A stretch of 64,000 nt of DNA from Flagellimonas aquimarina (GTDB lineage: Bacteria > Bacteroidota > Bacteroidia > Flavobacteriales > Flavobacteriaceae): positions 806,001 to 870,000 of the forward strand of contig NZ_QGEG01000001.1 in NCBI RefSeq assembly GCF_003149745.1, given 5' to 3'. Shown here piece by piece: positions 26,269-36,312 of this stretch; positions within the stretch are counted from its first letter, which is position 1; the number at the start of each line of letters is the position of its first letter. The notes beneath the pieces were generated by a model. It worked only from the letters and a program-made list of their open reading frames with translations, had not been told where the DNA came from and made no database searches. Both the position numbers and the translations under genes were made by a program.

Positions 26269-28704
26269 TTATTCTGTTTTGAGGCTTTTAACAGGATTTA
26301 CTACGGCTGCTTTTATGCTTTGATAGCTTACGGTTAAAATGGAAATCAAGGCTGCTAAAAATGCTGCAAGTATAAATACCCACCAGCCCATTTGAATCCT
26401 ATAGGAAAAGTCCTCCAACCACTTATCCATGGCAAACCACCCAAGGGGGAGAGAAATAAGAATGGAAACCCCTACCAATTTTAGAAAATCTATGGTTAGC
26501 TTATAGGTAATTTGGCCAACGCTGGCCCCCAATACTTTCCTAACCCCAATTTCTTTGGTTCTTTTTTCAGCATTAAAAGCGGCTAAACCAAATAATCCAA
26601 GGCATGCGATTAATATGGAAAGGGTGGTGAAAATGAAAAAAATATGGCTTAGACGCTGTTCTGATCTATAGGTCTTATCGAAGGAGTCTTCCATAAAATA
26701 ATAATCGAAAGGTTGCCCAGGGGCCGCCTTGTTCCAAATGCTCTCAATGCTTTTAATGGCATTGGAAAAATTACCTGCCTCCAGTTTTACAGCGAGTGAA
26801 TATGCCCAATCACCCAAGTGGAGACTCAAAGATTCTATTTCCTCCCTAAAAGGAGAAAAATGAAAATCCTTAACCACTCCAATGATGGTATAGTATTTTG
26901 GGTTTTCAGAACCCATATCAGGAGTATAGCGCTTGCCAATAGCTTCGTTAGGTGGAACTCCAATAACAGTCAATGCGGATTCATTGATAATGATACTGGT
27001 GGAATCATTTTTATATTGTCTGTCAAAATTTCTCCCAGCAATTATTTTAAAACCCATCGTTTGAACATAATCGTAGTCAACACCCCAGCGTTGCATGCTC
27101 AGAGCATTCTCCTGGTCTGAAGCACCCTCTTCAGGAGTAAAAGTGCTGTCTGACCTACTCGAAGGAGTTGGAAAAAAGCTGCTTAAGGTGGCGTTCTTAA
27201 CAATGCCCAAGCTCTGTACCTCTTCTTTAAATGAGGTCACTTGATTGCCTATGGCAAACACATCATTGATGATGAGCACTTGATCTTTTGAAAAACCTAA
27301 ATCTTTATTCTGAATATATTTTAATTGCTGATAAACAACCAAAGTGCTAACAATTAGAAAAACGGAAATTGCAAATTGAAATATGACCAGCCCATTTCGA
27401 ATTTTCCCACCACCAAGATTATTGCCACTTGATCCTTTGAGCACTTTTACCGGCATAAACTTTGACATAAAGAACGCAGGGTAGCTACCTGAGAAAAACC
27501 CCAAAACAACACCTGATGCTAATAGAATTAGCCAAAAAATTGGATTTGCATACGGTATGGAAATAGCCTTATCTGCCAAATTATTGAAAAAGGGCAGTGC
27601 AATTATAGCTATTAGAATGGCCAACAGAAGTGCACCAAAAGAAACCAATCCCGATTCTATCAAAAACTGACGGATAAGCTCCCCTTTCCTGGAGCCCAAT
27701 GTTTTACGAACGCCTACTTCCTTAGCCCTTTTTAGAGAATGTGCAGTAGAAAGGTTCATAAAATTGACACAGGCCAGAACAATTAGAAATATAGCTATGA
27801 AAGAGAGAATGTATATGCTTTTAATATCATTGTTTGCACTTATTTCTGCTACGCGATCAGATTTTAGATGGATATCAGTTAATGGTATTGTGCTATAGAT
27901 TAAGTGATTTCCTGCTGCTTTGAACTGCTCCTCTGTAATACCCGGCATAAATTGTTGTACTCCAGGAACCACATATTTACCCAAAAAACCACGCAAAGGT
28001 TCTTGTATATTATCAACATTGGCATAAGGGATAAGTTTCGCAAAGGTTTGGTAATTATTACTGCCCCAATTCACTATGCGGGAATCATCGTAACCAGCCA
28101 TTGCCATAAAAACGGTATGATCTCTTAGAAATGAATTGTTTGGGAAATCATCAATTACTCCTGTTACCGTGTACGTTTCCTGATTGTTCAATAAAAGTAC
28201 TTGGCCTAAAGCTTCATTAACTCCAAAATGTTTTTCTGCGGCGGTTTTGGTCAGGACCAAAGTTTGAGGCAATTTGAGAGCTGTATTTACATCTCCGGTT
28301 AAAAGTGATACCCCAAACATTTTGAAAAACGTAGAGTCTACATAGGTGGTTTGCAGCTCTTTTACATTCACTTCGGTGTCTGTTTTTCTGATTAAAGCAC
28401 TACCCCTTGTCCTAAATCGTGTGGTCAATTCAACTTCTGTAAAGTCATTGTCAACTGCTTCTGCCAGTGGTGCTGGAGTTACAGCAAATTCACGTGCTTC
28501 ACCACCAAACTTTATATCTACATTGATTCTATGTATGCGATCTGCATCTGCGAACATTTTGTCAAAACTCAATTCATCGTAGATATATAATGAGATTAGA
28601 AGTCCGCCAGCCATACCTATAGCAAGGCCAAAGATGTTCAGAAATGTAAAAAACGGCTGTTTTTTAAGATTTCTCCAAGCAATTTTGATATGATTTTTAA
28701 ACAT
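26269..28704 (-). CDS. FtsX/MacB-type ABC permease, copy 3 of 7
   Basis: 811 residues beginning MFKNHIKIAWRNLKKQPFFT. The motifs are KEVGVRKTLGSRKGELI and KEIGVRKVLGASVGQIT, and it ends NPVKSLKTE (Lys for the usual Arg). Helix 1 is FLNIFGLAIGMAGGLLISLY. The second periplasmic domain carries the pattern GVVKDFHFSPFREEIESL, seen in variant form in all seven copies. It lies 22 bases before copy 4 and 22 bases after copy 2. Confidence 0.92.
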   Translation of the reverse strand: MFKNHIKIAWRNLKKQPFFTFLNIFGLAIGMAGGLLISLYIYDELSFDKMFADADRIHRINVDIKFGGEAREFAVTPAPLAEAVDNDFTEVELTTRFRTRGSALIRKTDTEVNVKELQTTYVDSTFFKMFGVSLLTGDVNTALKLPQTLVLTKTAAEKHFGVNEALGQVLLLNNQETYTVTGVIDDFPNNSFLRDHTVFMAMAGYDDSRIVNWGSNNYQTFAKLIPYANVDNIQEPLRGFLGKYVVPGVQQFMPGITEEQFKAAGNHLIYSTIPLTDIHLKSDRVAEISANNDIKSIYILSFIAIFLIVLACVNFMNLSTAHSLKRAKEVGVRKTLGSRKGELIRQFLIESGLVSFGALLLAILIAIIALPFFNNLADKAISIPYANPIFWLILLASGVVLGFFSGSYPAFFMSKFMPVKVLKGSSGNNLGGGKIRNGLVIFQFAISVFLIVSTLVVYQQLKYIQNKDLGFSKDQVLIINDVFAIGNQVTSFKEEVQSLGIVKNATLSSFFPTPSSRSDSTFTPEEGASDQENALSMQRWGVDYDYVQTMGFKIIAGRNFDRQYKNDSTSIIINESALTVIGVPPNEAIGKRYTPDMGSENPKYYTIIGVVKDFHFSPFREEIESLSLHLGDWAYSLAVKLEAGNFSNAIKSIESIWNKAAPGQPFDYYFMEDSFDKTYRSEQRLSHIFFIFTTLSILIACLGLFGLAAFNAEKRTKEIGVRKVLGASVGQITYKLTIDFLKLVGVSILISLPLGWFAMDKWLEDFSYRIQMGWWVFILAAFLAALISILTVSYQSIKAAVVNPVKSLKTE

Positions 28705-28726
28705 GATCTTTCGTTTTTAGTGTATT

Positions 28727-31162
28727 TTATTCTGTCCTTAGACTTTTTAATGGTTGAATTAACGCTGCACTTATGGACTGATAGCTTATAGTGAGCATAG
28801 CTATACTCAATGCAATTAGCCCTGCCATAATAAAAGTGGTCCAATCCAATCCTGTTTTGTATGCGAAATCCTCCAACCATCGGCTCATCACATACCATCC
28901 AACAGGTATGGCCATAATAATTGAAACACCAACAAGTCTCAAAAAGTTAATGCTCAACAGACTATATATATTTTTGAAAGAAGCTCCTAAAACCATACGA
29001 ATGCTGATTTCCTTTTTGCGCTGCTCTACCATAAATGCTGATAGTGCAAATAACCCTAAGCATGCAACAAGAATTGCTAAAATTGAGAAAGAAAGAAAAA
29101 TGGTTCTTATCCGGGTTACATTGGCATACATTTTAGTAAAAGAGTCGTTCATAAAAGCGTACCGAAATGCCATATTGGGGGAAAATTCATTCCATTTTCT
29201 TTCCACCTCTTTCAAGAGGGAAGCGATGTCTCCTGTACCTACTTTTAAAGAAATTATGGAAGGGCTAATGCCTCTAAAAAAACATAGCGGTTGCACTTCT
29301 TGCTTTAAAGAATTAAAATTGAAATCTTCAACAACACCAATTACTTCGTAAAGCCTACCATACCTGGATATTTTTTTACCAATGGGATTATCAAGGTTAA
29401 GTTTTTTGGCCATGGTCTGATTGATTACAATAGATTCATCATCACTAATCTTATCTATGGAGAAATTTCTTCCTTCCACCAATTTAATCCCCAAGGTTTC
29501 CAGATAATCTTCATCCACTACCCAAGCCTGTCCGGGAACGGTTTCGTCCACATTATCTCTACCTTCATTTACAAAGCTATTGCCATTTCTTTTTGTTCCT
29601 TCAAGAGGCAAATAGTCACTTATACTTGCATTGGTGACCCCGTTTATTTTTTTAAGCTCATCCTTAAAAGTATCTACCTTATCACCCATAATATTGGTTC
29701 CGTAGAGCTGAATTACTTCTTCTTTTTCAAAACCTAGTTTAGAGTTGAGAATAAAATCCATCTGCTGATTTACAATAAGGGTTCCAATGATTAAAATAAT
29801 TGAAATGGTAAATTGAAATACAACAAGGCCACTTCGTAATGCATTGGATTTACTGCCAGTGCTAAGCTTGCCCTTAAGTACAGCTACTGGACGAAATCTT
29901 GATAAATAAAAAGAGGGGTACAAACCTGCAAGCAAACCTACCGTCAATGCGGAAGTAAAAAGAAGAGGAACAAACAGGGGGCTAGCAAACGGCAAACTCA
30001 ATGCTTTTCCAGAGATGCGGCCAAAAAGCGGCATCATTAACCAAGCTATTGCCAAGCCTATAACAAAGGAAATGAAAGAAAGTAAAACAGACTCAGTCAA
30101 AAATTGACCAACGAGATAACGTTTGGGCGCCCCTACTACTTTTCTAACCCCTACCTCTTTGGCTCTATTCGCGGATTTAGCAGTTGAAAGATTTACAAAA
30201 TTGATGCTGGCAATGACCAAAATAAACAAGGCCACTATACCAAAAATCCATATAATCTTAATGTCGTTTCTTGAGCTGGCCTCAAAATCAATGTCATTTG
30301 AATATAGATTTATATCGGTCAAAGACTGTAATCCAATGGAAAGTCGATCTTCGAGATTTCCTGCCATGGCAAACCCACCTGCTTCAAACGCGGGCATTAG
30401 GTAATCTTTGATGATATGATTTGAGATTTTCTTTTGAACCTGCGGGATATTCGTTCCACTCTTCAGGGTGATGTAGGTAAAATAGTTGTTTTGTGTCCAT
30501 CTTGTTTGTTCCCCTTCCCCAAATTCAACACCGGACAGGGTTAGCATAAAATCGTAATCTAAGTGGGAGTTGCTGGCGAAGTCTTCCATAACCCCATTGA
30601 TTCGAAATGGTTGGTCATTGTTTCCATTTAGATATATTGATTTTCCCACCGGATTACTTTCTCCAAAGTACTTTTCAGAAATGCTATTGGAAATCACAAT
30701 AGTACCTGGTTCGCTAAGGGAAGTTGGCGCATTTCCATAGACCATTTGGATATCCATAATGTCCATAATGGACTGATCCGCATAAGCAAAGCCATCCTCA
30801 TGATATTGCGTGGGGCTCCCTTCCAATCGAATTTCATTACTGCCCGCTCCATAAAACAATCCGTTATCCATTATTCTTCCCGCATTTTCAACTTCAGCAA
30901 AATCATTTAGCACAGTACTTGCCATAATGGCTGAAAAATGAATGCCACCCCTTACATTACCATCCTGGATAATGGCATTGGTCATTCGATAAATGTTGTT
31001 GGAATTTGCTACATGTTTGTCATAACTACTCTCATGGATGATGTAAATTGAAATTAGGATACAGGCGGCTACACCAAAACTAAGACCAATGATGTTGATT
31101 AAAGTGAACCCCTTGTTTTTTAAGAGACTTCTCCACGCGACTTTTATATAGTTCTTTAGCAT
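28727..31162 (-). CDS. FtsX/MacB-type ABC permease, copy 2 of 7
   Basis: 811 residues beginning MLKNYIKVAWRSLLKNKGFT. The first FtsX motif is KEVGVRKVVGAPKRYLV. The second is KEISIRMVLGASFKNIY, in which two usually invariant positions (Gly to Ser, Lys to Met) are changed, the only copy with this deviation in the second unit. It ends QPLKSLRTE. This copy might couple differently to the ATPase, since that loop is where FtsX permeases meet the nucleotide-binding subunit. Confidence 0.92.
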   Translation of the reverse strand: MLKNYIKVAWRSLLKNKGFTLINIIGLSFGVAACILISIYIIHESSYDKHVANSNNIYRMTNAIIQDGNVRGGIHFSAIMASTVLNDFAEVENAGRIMDNGLFYGAGSNEIRLEGSPTQYHEDGFAYADQSIMDIMDIQMVYGNAPTSLSEPGTIVISNSISEKYFGESNPVGKSIYLNGNNDQPFRINGVMEDFASNSHLDYDFMLTLSGVEFGEGEQTRWTQNNYFTYITLKSGTNIPQVQKKISNHIIKDYLMPAFEAGGFAMAGNLEDRLSIGLQSLTDINLYSNDIDFEASSRNDIKIIWIFGIVALFILVIASINFVNLSTAKSANRAKEVGVRKVVGAPKRYLVGQFLTESVLLSFISFVIGLAIAWLMMPLFGRISGKALSLPFASPLFVPLLFTSALTVGLLAGLYPSFYLSRFRPVAVLKGKLSTGSKSNALRSGLVVFQFTISIILIIGTLIVNQQMDFILNSKLGFEKEEVIQLYGTNIMGDKVDTFKDELKKINGVTNASISDYLPLEGTKRNGNSFVNEGRDNVDETVPGQAWVVDEDYLETLGIKLVEGRNFSIDKISDDESIVINQTMAKKLNLDNPIGKKISRYGRLYEVIGVVEDFNFNSLKQEVQPLCFFRGISPSIISLKVGTGDIASLLKEVERKWNEFSPNMAFRYAFMNDSFTKMYANVTRIRTIFLSFSILAILVACLGLFALSAFMVEQRKKEISIRMVLGASFKNIYSLLSINFLRLVGVSIIMAIPVGWYVMSRWLEDFAYKTGLDWTTFIMAGLIALSIAMLTISYQSISAALIQPLKSLRTE

Positions 31163-31183
31163 GATGTTTCGTTTTTTGATTTA

Positions 31184-33571
31184 TTATTCTGTTCTCAAGC
31201 TTTTTACAGGACTTGCAACTGCCACTTTTAGTGTTTGGTAACTAATGGTAATCAGCGTAATTGCCATTATGGAAATTATGGCGAAGACAAAAACCCACCA
31301 ATGTATTTCAGTTCTGTAAGCGTAACCTTGAAGCCATTGCTCCATTAAGTACCATGCAATTGGTGTTGCAAGTACACCAGCGATAAGAATAAGTTTGAAA
31401 AAATCTACCGTGAACAGGGTCAAAATATTGACAACGTTGCTCCCCAACACTTTTCTTATTCCGATTTCCTTAGTGCGTTGTCCCACAAAAAATAGGATGA
31501 GGCCATATAGTCCCAAACAACCAATTAATATTGCTAGGCCAGAAAACACTTTGGAAAGTGATAAATACCGTTGTTCTGTTTCATATTGTTTAGCAACCCT
31601 TTCATCCAAAAAGCGATATTCAAAAATATATCCAGCAAAAGCGTCTGACCATGTTTCTCCAATTTGATCTAAAGTGGAGGCTGTATTTTGGTGATTTATT
31701 TTAAGGGCAATCTCTCCATACCAATTGTTGTTTGCGGTAATAAAAACAGGATTAATCTGCTCCGTAAAATTGGAATCGTGAAAATTTTGTACCACACCGA
31801 CTATGGTTCCGGTCATTCTTCCACCGTTAACCTCTATTTTTTTTCCAATTAGTTCTTCCGAGGTAGCTAGGCCTAATTTTTCGCCAAGCCTTTCATTTAC
31901 AAGCAGCTCTGTAATGAGGGAATCACTTTCAAAGAAGTTTCTGCCCGCCACAAGAGGGATGTTAAAAGTTTTTAAATAGTTTACATCTCCTATTTTTGCC
32001 TCTATACTAAACTCTTCAACTTCAGGTCTGTTATGATACTTTACTCCTGTTCCCCAATTATTTTCAGCTGCGCCAGGGCTACTTAAACATGCGGAAACAT
32101 TTTGTACTCCAGTAATTTGGCTTAATCTCTCTTTTAAACTATTAAGCTTAATGCGTTCTATATCTGTAGGTATTTCTACCATGACAATGGATTCCTTATC
32201 AAACCCTAAATCGGTATTTACAGCGTAATCAATCTGTCTTGAGATAATCAAGGTGGCAGCAATAAGGGTGATGGATATTGCAAACTGTGCAATTACCAAC
32301 ACCTTTCTGGTAGTAGTGCCTCCTGTGTCGCTATGGCTTAGTTTCCCTTTAAGTGCGAGTACGGGAACAATGCGAGCCATTAATATTCCTGGGTAACTTC
32401 CAGATAAGAATGCAACCAAGGTTAGGATCAAGGTTAAAAATCCGAAGAATCTATAATTTAAAAGATCCCTCCAGGATAATTGTAGTTCAAAAAGATTATT
32501 GAACGAGGGAAGAAAAGCCAAAGCAAGAGCAACACCCAATATGATTGCAAACAGGCTGATCACAAAAGTTTCGGATAAGAACTGCCAAAATAAATGTTGT
32601 TTAAAACTCCCCAGGACCTTACGAACCCCAATTTCCTTGGACCGATAAAAAGCCTGCGCGGTTGAAATATTGATGAAGTTGATACAAGCTATTGTAATTA
32701 AAAACAAGCCAATGATTGCAAACACCCATAAAAGAACAGGATCCAAACCGCCATAAAGGGGATTGAAATGAATATCCGATAGCGGTTGTAGTTTATAAAT
32801 GTGTTTGTTCTTTTGCTTTGGTCTATGTTTTTCAGGGAGTTCGAGCAAAACGTTTTCAATAGATGAAATATTTTGGCCTGGATTTAAAAGAGCGTAAGTC
32901 TGCAGATTACTGGTTATCCCTCCCCAACTTTCCGAAGCTGCAAACTCAAAAAAATCATTTAGGTTTTCAAAAGAGACAAAAACCTCCCGATCTAAAAAGG
33001 TGGTTTTGGGAATGTTTTTTAGAACACCGGTAATTTCTATTGTCTTTTCATTTTGTAAAACAAAAGTTTCTCCTACAACATCTGTTTTTCCGAACATTTT
33101 TAGCGAGACCGCTTCCGTAAGTACAGCCGTATTTGGTGCTGAAAGAGAGATGTTATTGCTGCCATTGACCAGAGGGTAGTTGAAAATCTTGAAGAAATCT
33201 TCCTCCACAAAAGCTACATCTTGTTTAAACTTATCGGTTACTCCATTCTTCTCAACATCTATTATAAGGCCATCTTGGCTTGAGATTTTAGCTACCTTAT
33301 CTGCATACTCATAGTCCTCCCTAAAGGTCTTGGCAAAAGCAGGTGGAACACTGGGTTCAAACTCTATTAAATCTCTATGCTCCTCCGTGGCCATTCTATA
33401 AATACGATCAGAGTTGGCATGGAAAGTATCAAAAGAAAGATGATAGCTTAAGAACAAATAAATTAAGATGCCGCTACCAAAACCAATGGCAAGGCCCAAA
33501 ATATTAATGGCCGTAAAGACTTTTCTTTTTTGAAGGTTCCTCCAGGCAATTCTTATATAGTTCTTAAGCAT
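31184..33571 (-). CDS. FtsX/MacB-type ABC permease, copy 1 of 7
   Basis: 795 residues from MLKNYIRIAWRNLQKRKVFT. The frame is open another 53 codons upstream, but that stretch overlaps the end of the ATPase gene and does not resemble the family, so I reject it. The motifs are KEIGVRKVLGSFKQHLF and KEIGIRKVLGSNVVNIL, and it ends SPVKSLRTE. It is the first permease of the array and lies 43 bases downstream of the first LolD-type ATPase gene, with which it probably forms the basic transporter unit. Confidence 0.92.
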   Translation of the reverse strand: MLKNYIRIAWRNLQKRKVFTAINILGLAIGFGSGILIYLFLSYHLSFDTFHANSDRIYRMATEEHRDLIEFEPSVPPAFAKTFREDYEYADKVAKISSQDGLIIDVEKNGVTDKFKQDVAFVEEDFFKIFNYPLVNGSNNISLSAPNTAVLTEAVSLKMFGKTDVVGETFVLQNEKTIEITGVLKNIPKTTFLDREVFVSFENLNDFFEFAASESWGGITSNLQTYALLNPGQNISSIENVLLELPEKHRPKQKNKHIYKLQPLSDIHFNPLYGGLDPVLLWVFAIIGLFLITIACINFINISTAQAFYRSKEIGVRKVLGSFKQHLFWQFLSETFVISLFAIILGVALALAFLPSFNNLFELQLSWRDLLNYRFFGFLTLILTLVAFLSGSYPGILMARIVPVLALKGKLSHSDTGGTTTRKVLVIAQFAISITLIAATLIISRQIDYAVNTDLGFDKESIVMVEIPTDIERIKLNSLKERLSQITGVQNVSACLSSPGAAENNWGTGVKYHNRPEVEEFSIEAKIGDVNYLKTFNIPLVAGRNFFESDSLITELLVNERLGEKLGLATSEELIGKKIEVNGGRMTGTIVGVVQNFHDSNFTEQINPVFITANNNWYGEIALKINHQNTASTLDQIGETWSDAFAGYIFEYRFLDERVAKQYETEQRYLSLSKVFSGLAILIGCLGLYGLILFFVGQRTKEIGIRKVLGSNVVNILTLFTVDFFKLILIAGVLATPIAWYLMEQWLQGYAYRTEIHWWVFVFAIISIMAITLITISYQTLKVAVASPVKSLRTE

Positions 33572-33614
33572 GATGATTGTTTTTTGATTGTTGAATAAAC
33601 TCCTCGAGTTGTTC

Positions 33615-34310
33615 TTATACCATGGCTCCCATAGGTTTGTTTTGACTTTCTGTAACAATTTGTCCATCGAACAAGTTGATGACCCTATGAGCGTAATGGG
33701 AGTCTCTATCGGAATGGGTAACCATAACAATTGTTGTTCCCTCTTGATTTAATTCTGTAAGGAGGTTCATCACTTCAATTCCGTTCTTAGAATCCAAGTT
33801 TCCCGTAGGTTCATCTGCAAGAATCAATTTAGGATTTGTTACTACGGCTCTTGATATTGCTACCCGCTGTTGTTGACCACCAGAAAGTTGTTGTGGAAAA
33901 TGTTTTTCGCGATGCGCAATTTTCATGCGTTCCAAGACTCTTTTTACATTCTCTTTGCGTTCAGATTTGTTCATTTTTAAATAAATCAATGGGAGTTCCA
34001 CGTTTTCATAAACAGTCAACTCATCAATTAGGTTAAAGCTTTGGAAGACAAAGCCCAAATTTCCTTTTCGTAATTGAGTTCGCTGGCTTTCCCGTAATCC
34101 CCCAACTTCATGTCCAGCAAATTGATAACTTCCTTCAGTAGGATTGTCCAACATACCAATGATGTTTAACAAGGTTGATTTTCCACAACCTGAAGGCCCC
34201 ATGATTGCAACGAACTCCCCTTCTGCCACTTTAAGGTTTACGCCATTCAATGCTAATGTTTCTACTTCTTCTGTTTTGAAACTTTTTTTTAGATTCTGTA
34301 TTTGTATCAT
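33615..34310 (-). CDS. LolD/MacB-type ABC ATPase, first ATPase of the efflux operon
   Basis: 231 residues from MIQIQNLKKSFKTEEVETLAL; a 12-codon upstream extension is not needed. Walker A is GPSGCGKST, the signature LSGGQQQRVAISRAV, Walker B LILADEPTGNLD, and the H-loop VTHSDRDSHYAHRVINL. The sequence EGEFVAIMGPSGCGKSTLL is typical of the MacB/LolD group that powers FtsX permeases. With seven permeases and only two ATPases in the operon, this subunit is presumably shared by several permeases. Confidence 0.94.
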   Translation of the reverse strand: MIQIQNLKKSFKTEEVETLALNGVNLKVAEGEFVAIMGPSGCGKSTLLNIIGMLDNPTEGSYQFAGHEVGGLRESQRTQLRKGNLGFVFQSFNLIDELTVYENVELPLIYLKMNKSERKENVKRVLERMKIAHREKHFPQQLSGGQQQRVAISRAVVTNPKLILADEPTGNLDSKNGIEVMNLLTELNQEGTTIVMVTHSDRDSHYAHRVINLFDGQIVTESQNKPMGAMV

Positions 34311-34420
34311 TTTTAATAGGTATTGTTTTTTAAACTTTTTGGCCAAGGTTCTTTAAAGACCAGTTTTGTATTGCTTTGTTTCAGTGTATCTGTAACTACG
34401 CCTTATTTTTTTTCATCAAT

Positions 34421-35041
34421 TTAATCTGCATTGATTCCCTTTTTATAAAGGGTTAGACAAATGGCCCTAAAACCAAGGTCCATTTCCTCTTGCTCATCTT
34501 CTATGTATTCAATAGAATCTAGATCGAAATAAACTTCATAAGGAGAGAAGCCTTTAGGCAGATAGTTTGCGGTGTTAAAACCCAATTCCACAACATCATC
34601 TTCTATGTAGTTAATAGAGTCAACCCCAACAATGTCAGTATAAGAATCAAACCCTTCAGGTAAATTGGATGATGTATTAAACCCTATTTGCAAATTGTCT
34701 TCATCCTCAAAATAAATGATGGAATCAAAATCGAAATAGATTTCATAAGGATTGAAACCTTCAGGAAGATAAGCGGAGGTGTCAAAACCCAAATCAATTT
34801 CTGAATCTTCTTCTACAAATTCAATTTCATCTAAATTCAGTGTAGCGGTGTTTACGATTGGCTGATGAGAAACTTTTGAAATTTCTCTGATTATATCAGC
34901 ACTGATGTTTAACACTGCGGGACTGTTCTCAAACGTGCCGACAATTTTAGCCTCAGTGACCATTGTCGTACTTTGTTGTTCTTCTGCTACGGCGGTACTA
35001 CCTATGAGTAAGCATCCGTAAATCATTAATAACTTGTTCAT
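34421..35041 (-). CDS. Secreted acidic repeat protein of the efflux operon
   Basis: 206 residues with an N-terminal signal peptide (MNKLLMIYGCLLIGSTAVAEE) and a strongly acidic body. From about residue 84 there are three full imperfect repeats of about 35 residues of the form LGFNTxxYLPxGFxPYExYFDxDSIxYIEDE. They are preceded by the tail of a repeat (DEIEFVEEDSEID) and followed by the first residues of a fourth, degenerate one (LGFRA...LYKKGINAD). I do not recognise a characterised family. The gene is 13 bases downstream of the HlyD gene and upstream of the first ATPase, so it is co-transcribed and probably periplasmic or exported. It could be a substrate, an accessory factor or a ligand-binding protein. 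Confidence 0.7.
   Translation of the reverse strand: MNKLLMIYGCLLIGSTAVAEEQQSTTMVTEAKIVGTFENSPAVLNISADIIREISKVSHQPIVNTATLNLDEIEFVEEDSEIDLGFDTSAYLPEGFNPYEIYFDFDSIIYFEDEDNLQIGFNTSSNLPEGFDSYTDIVGVDSINYIEDDVVELGFNTANYLPKGFSPYEVYFDLDSIEYIEDEQEEMDLGFRAICLTLYKKGINAD
34478..34792 (-). repeat. Three tandem ~35-codon repeats inside the secreted acidic protein
   Basis: The units begin at residues 84, 119 and 153, each starting (L/I)GF(D/N)T and containing LP(E/K)GF and DSIxYxED, with spacings of 35 and 34 residues. The copies are diverged, so this is a protein-level repeat rather than a recent DNA duplication. Confidence 0.75.
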
Positions 35042-35053
35042 TTTTTGATGTAT

Positions 35054-36304
35054 TTATTTTAAAACTATTCTTTCAGCAGTTCCAAAGCTGTCGTAGTTGC
35101 TGGTAATTACTTGTTCGCCAGCTTCTAACCCTTCTAGCACTTCGTAATATCTTGAGTTTTGTTTTCCAATTCGAATATTTCGTTTTACCGCTTCGTTTTC
35201 ATTTGCGCCCACTACAAAAACCCACTGCCCTCCTGTACTTTGAAAAAACCCTCCTTTTGGGAGCAGTAATGCATCATTAGAAGCACCAAGCTGTAACTTT
35301 ATATTATAGCTCTGACCTGCTCTTATGGTTTCTGGTTTATCATCTGTAAAAACCAAATCCACTTTAAACCTTCCATTCCTAACTTCTGGATATACCTTGC
35401 GTAACCGCAGACCGTATTCTTTTCCATTTCTTTCTAAGGTGGCTGAAAGATCTCTCTTTATACGATCTATGTAGTGTTCGTCTATTTCGGCTTCAATTTT
35501 AAAATCCGTGAGCACATTAATTTGGCCAATACGTTCACCTTGGGCTATGCTTTGTCCTATTTCAGCATCTAAAAACCCTAATTGACCATCTGCCGGGGCC
35601 CTAACGTTTAAATGGTCCAAACGCTCATATACCATGGACAAGGTCTTTTGCATGCGCTGTAGATCTGTGTCCAAACCAGTAAGTGAGGTTCTTCTTAATT
35701 GATCATCTTGTTCAGTTTGAATTTTGATGATATCATATTGTTTTTTAGACAGTTCATAGTTTTCCTTTGCTGTTAAATACACTTCCTTAGAAACCAGTTC
35801 GTCTTTGTAAAGTGCCTCATTTTGCTCATAATTTCTTTTAAGGCGTTGCAAATCATATTCAGCGGTGGCCAAAGATCTTTTTCCTTCTACTTGTCTAGAA
35901 TCAAAGGTCAATTTAGTGGACCGTAAATCATTTTGCTTAAGCGCCAGGTTGCTTTCGCTCGCCAAGATTTGCTCATATAGCATCATGTTCTCCAGTTTTA
36001 AAATGATATCCCCTTTTTTCACCATTGTACCTTCTTCTATAAGCTTTTCAGATACCCGGCCTCCTTCATATGCATCCATATAAATAGTTGCGATTGGGGC
36101 TACAGAACCGTTTATGGTAATGTAATCATCAAACTTACCTTGGGTTACTTGTGCTATTGAAAGGCGTTCTTTATCTGTCCGAAAAGTGGATACAGAATTT
36201 GCAAAAAGCAATTTCCACCCTGTAAATAGGACCAAGACACCTAAGGCAATGTATCCATAATGTTTTGGTCTTAATCCTTTTCTTTTTTCGAGTTGTATAT
36301 CCAT
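35054..36304 (-). CDS. HlyD/MacA-type periplasmic adaptor (membrane fusion protein)
   Basis: 416 residues. A single N-terminal membrane helix (HYGYIALGVLVLFTGWKLLFA) anchors the protein in the inner membrane. The barrel-sandwich (lipoyl) halves are at about residues 60-110 (NGSVAPIATIYMDAYEGGRVSEKL...VKKGDIILKLEN) and 235-260 (VRAPADGQLGFLDAEIGQSIAQGERI). Between them is a long coiled coil (about 110-225). A beta-barrel and membrane-proximal domain follow. It would bridge the FtsX permeases to the TolC protein encoded just upstream. It is the only adaptor in the operon, so it is presumably shared by all the permeases. Confidence 0.93.
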   Translation of the reverse strand: MDIQLEKRKGLRPKHYGYIALGVLVLFTGWKLLFANSVSTFRTDKERLSIAQVTQGKFDDYITINGSVAPIATIYMDAYEGGRVSEKLIEEGTMVKKGDIILKLENMMLYEQILASESNLALKQNDLRSTKLTFDSRQVEGKRSLATAEYDLQRLKRNYEQNEALYKDELVSKEVYLTAKENYELSKKQYDIIKIQTEQDDQLRRTSLTGLDTDLQRMQKTLSMVYERLDHLNVRAPADGQLGFLDAEIGQSIAQGERIGQINVLTDFKIEAEIDEHYIDRIKRDLSATLERNGKEYGLRLRKVYPEVRNGRFKVDLVFTDDKPETIRAGQSYNIKLQLGASNDALLLPKGGFFQSTGGQWVFVVGANENEAVKRNIRIGKQNSRYYEVLEGLEAGEQVITSNYDSFGTAERIVLK

Positions 36305-36312
36305 TCGTTTGG

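Noticed and set aside
15972-33571. Permease array as an assembly error from repeated DNA
   Set aside because: The seven copies differ throughout at DNA and protein level, so no collapse or artificial duplication of identical sequence is indicated.
33572-33730. 53-codon upstream extension of permease copy 1
   Set aside because: It overlaps the end of the ATPase gene, has no similarity to the conserved N-terminus MLKNYIRIAWRN, and other copies begin exactly at the homologous Met.
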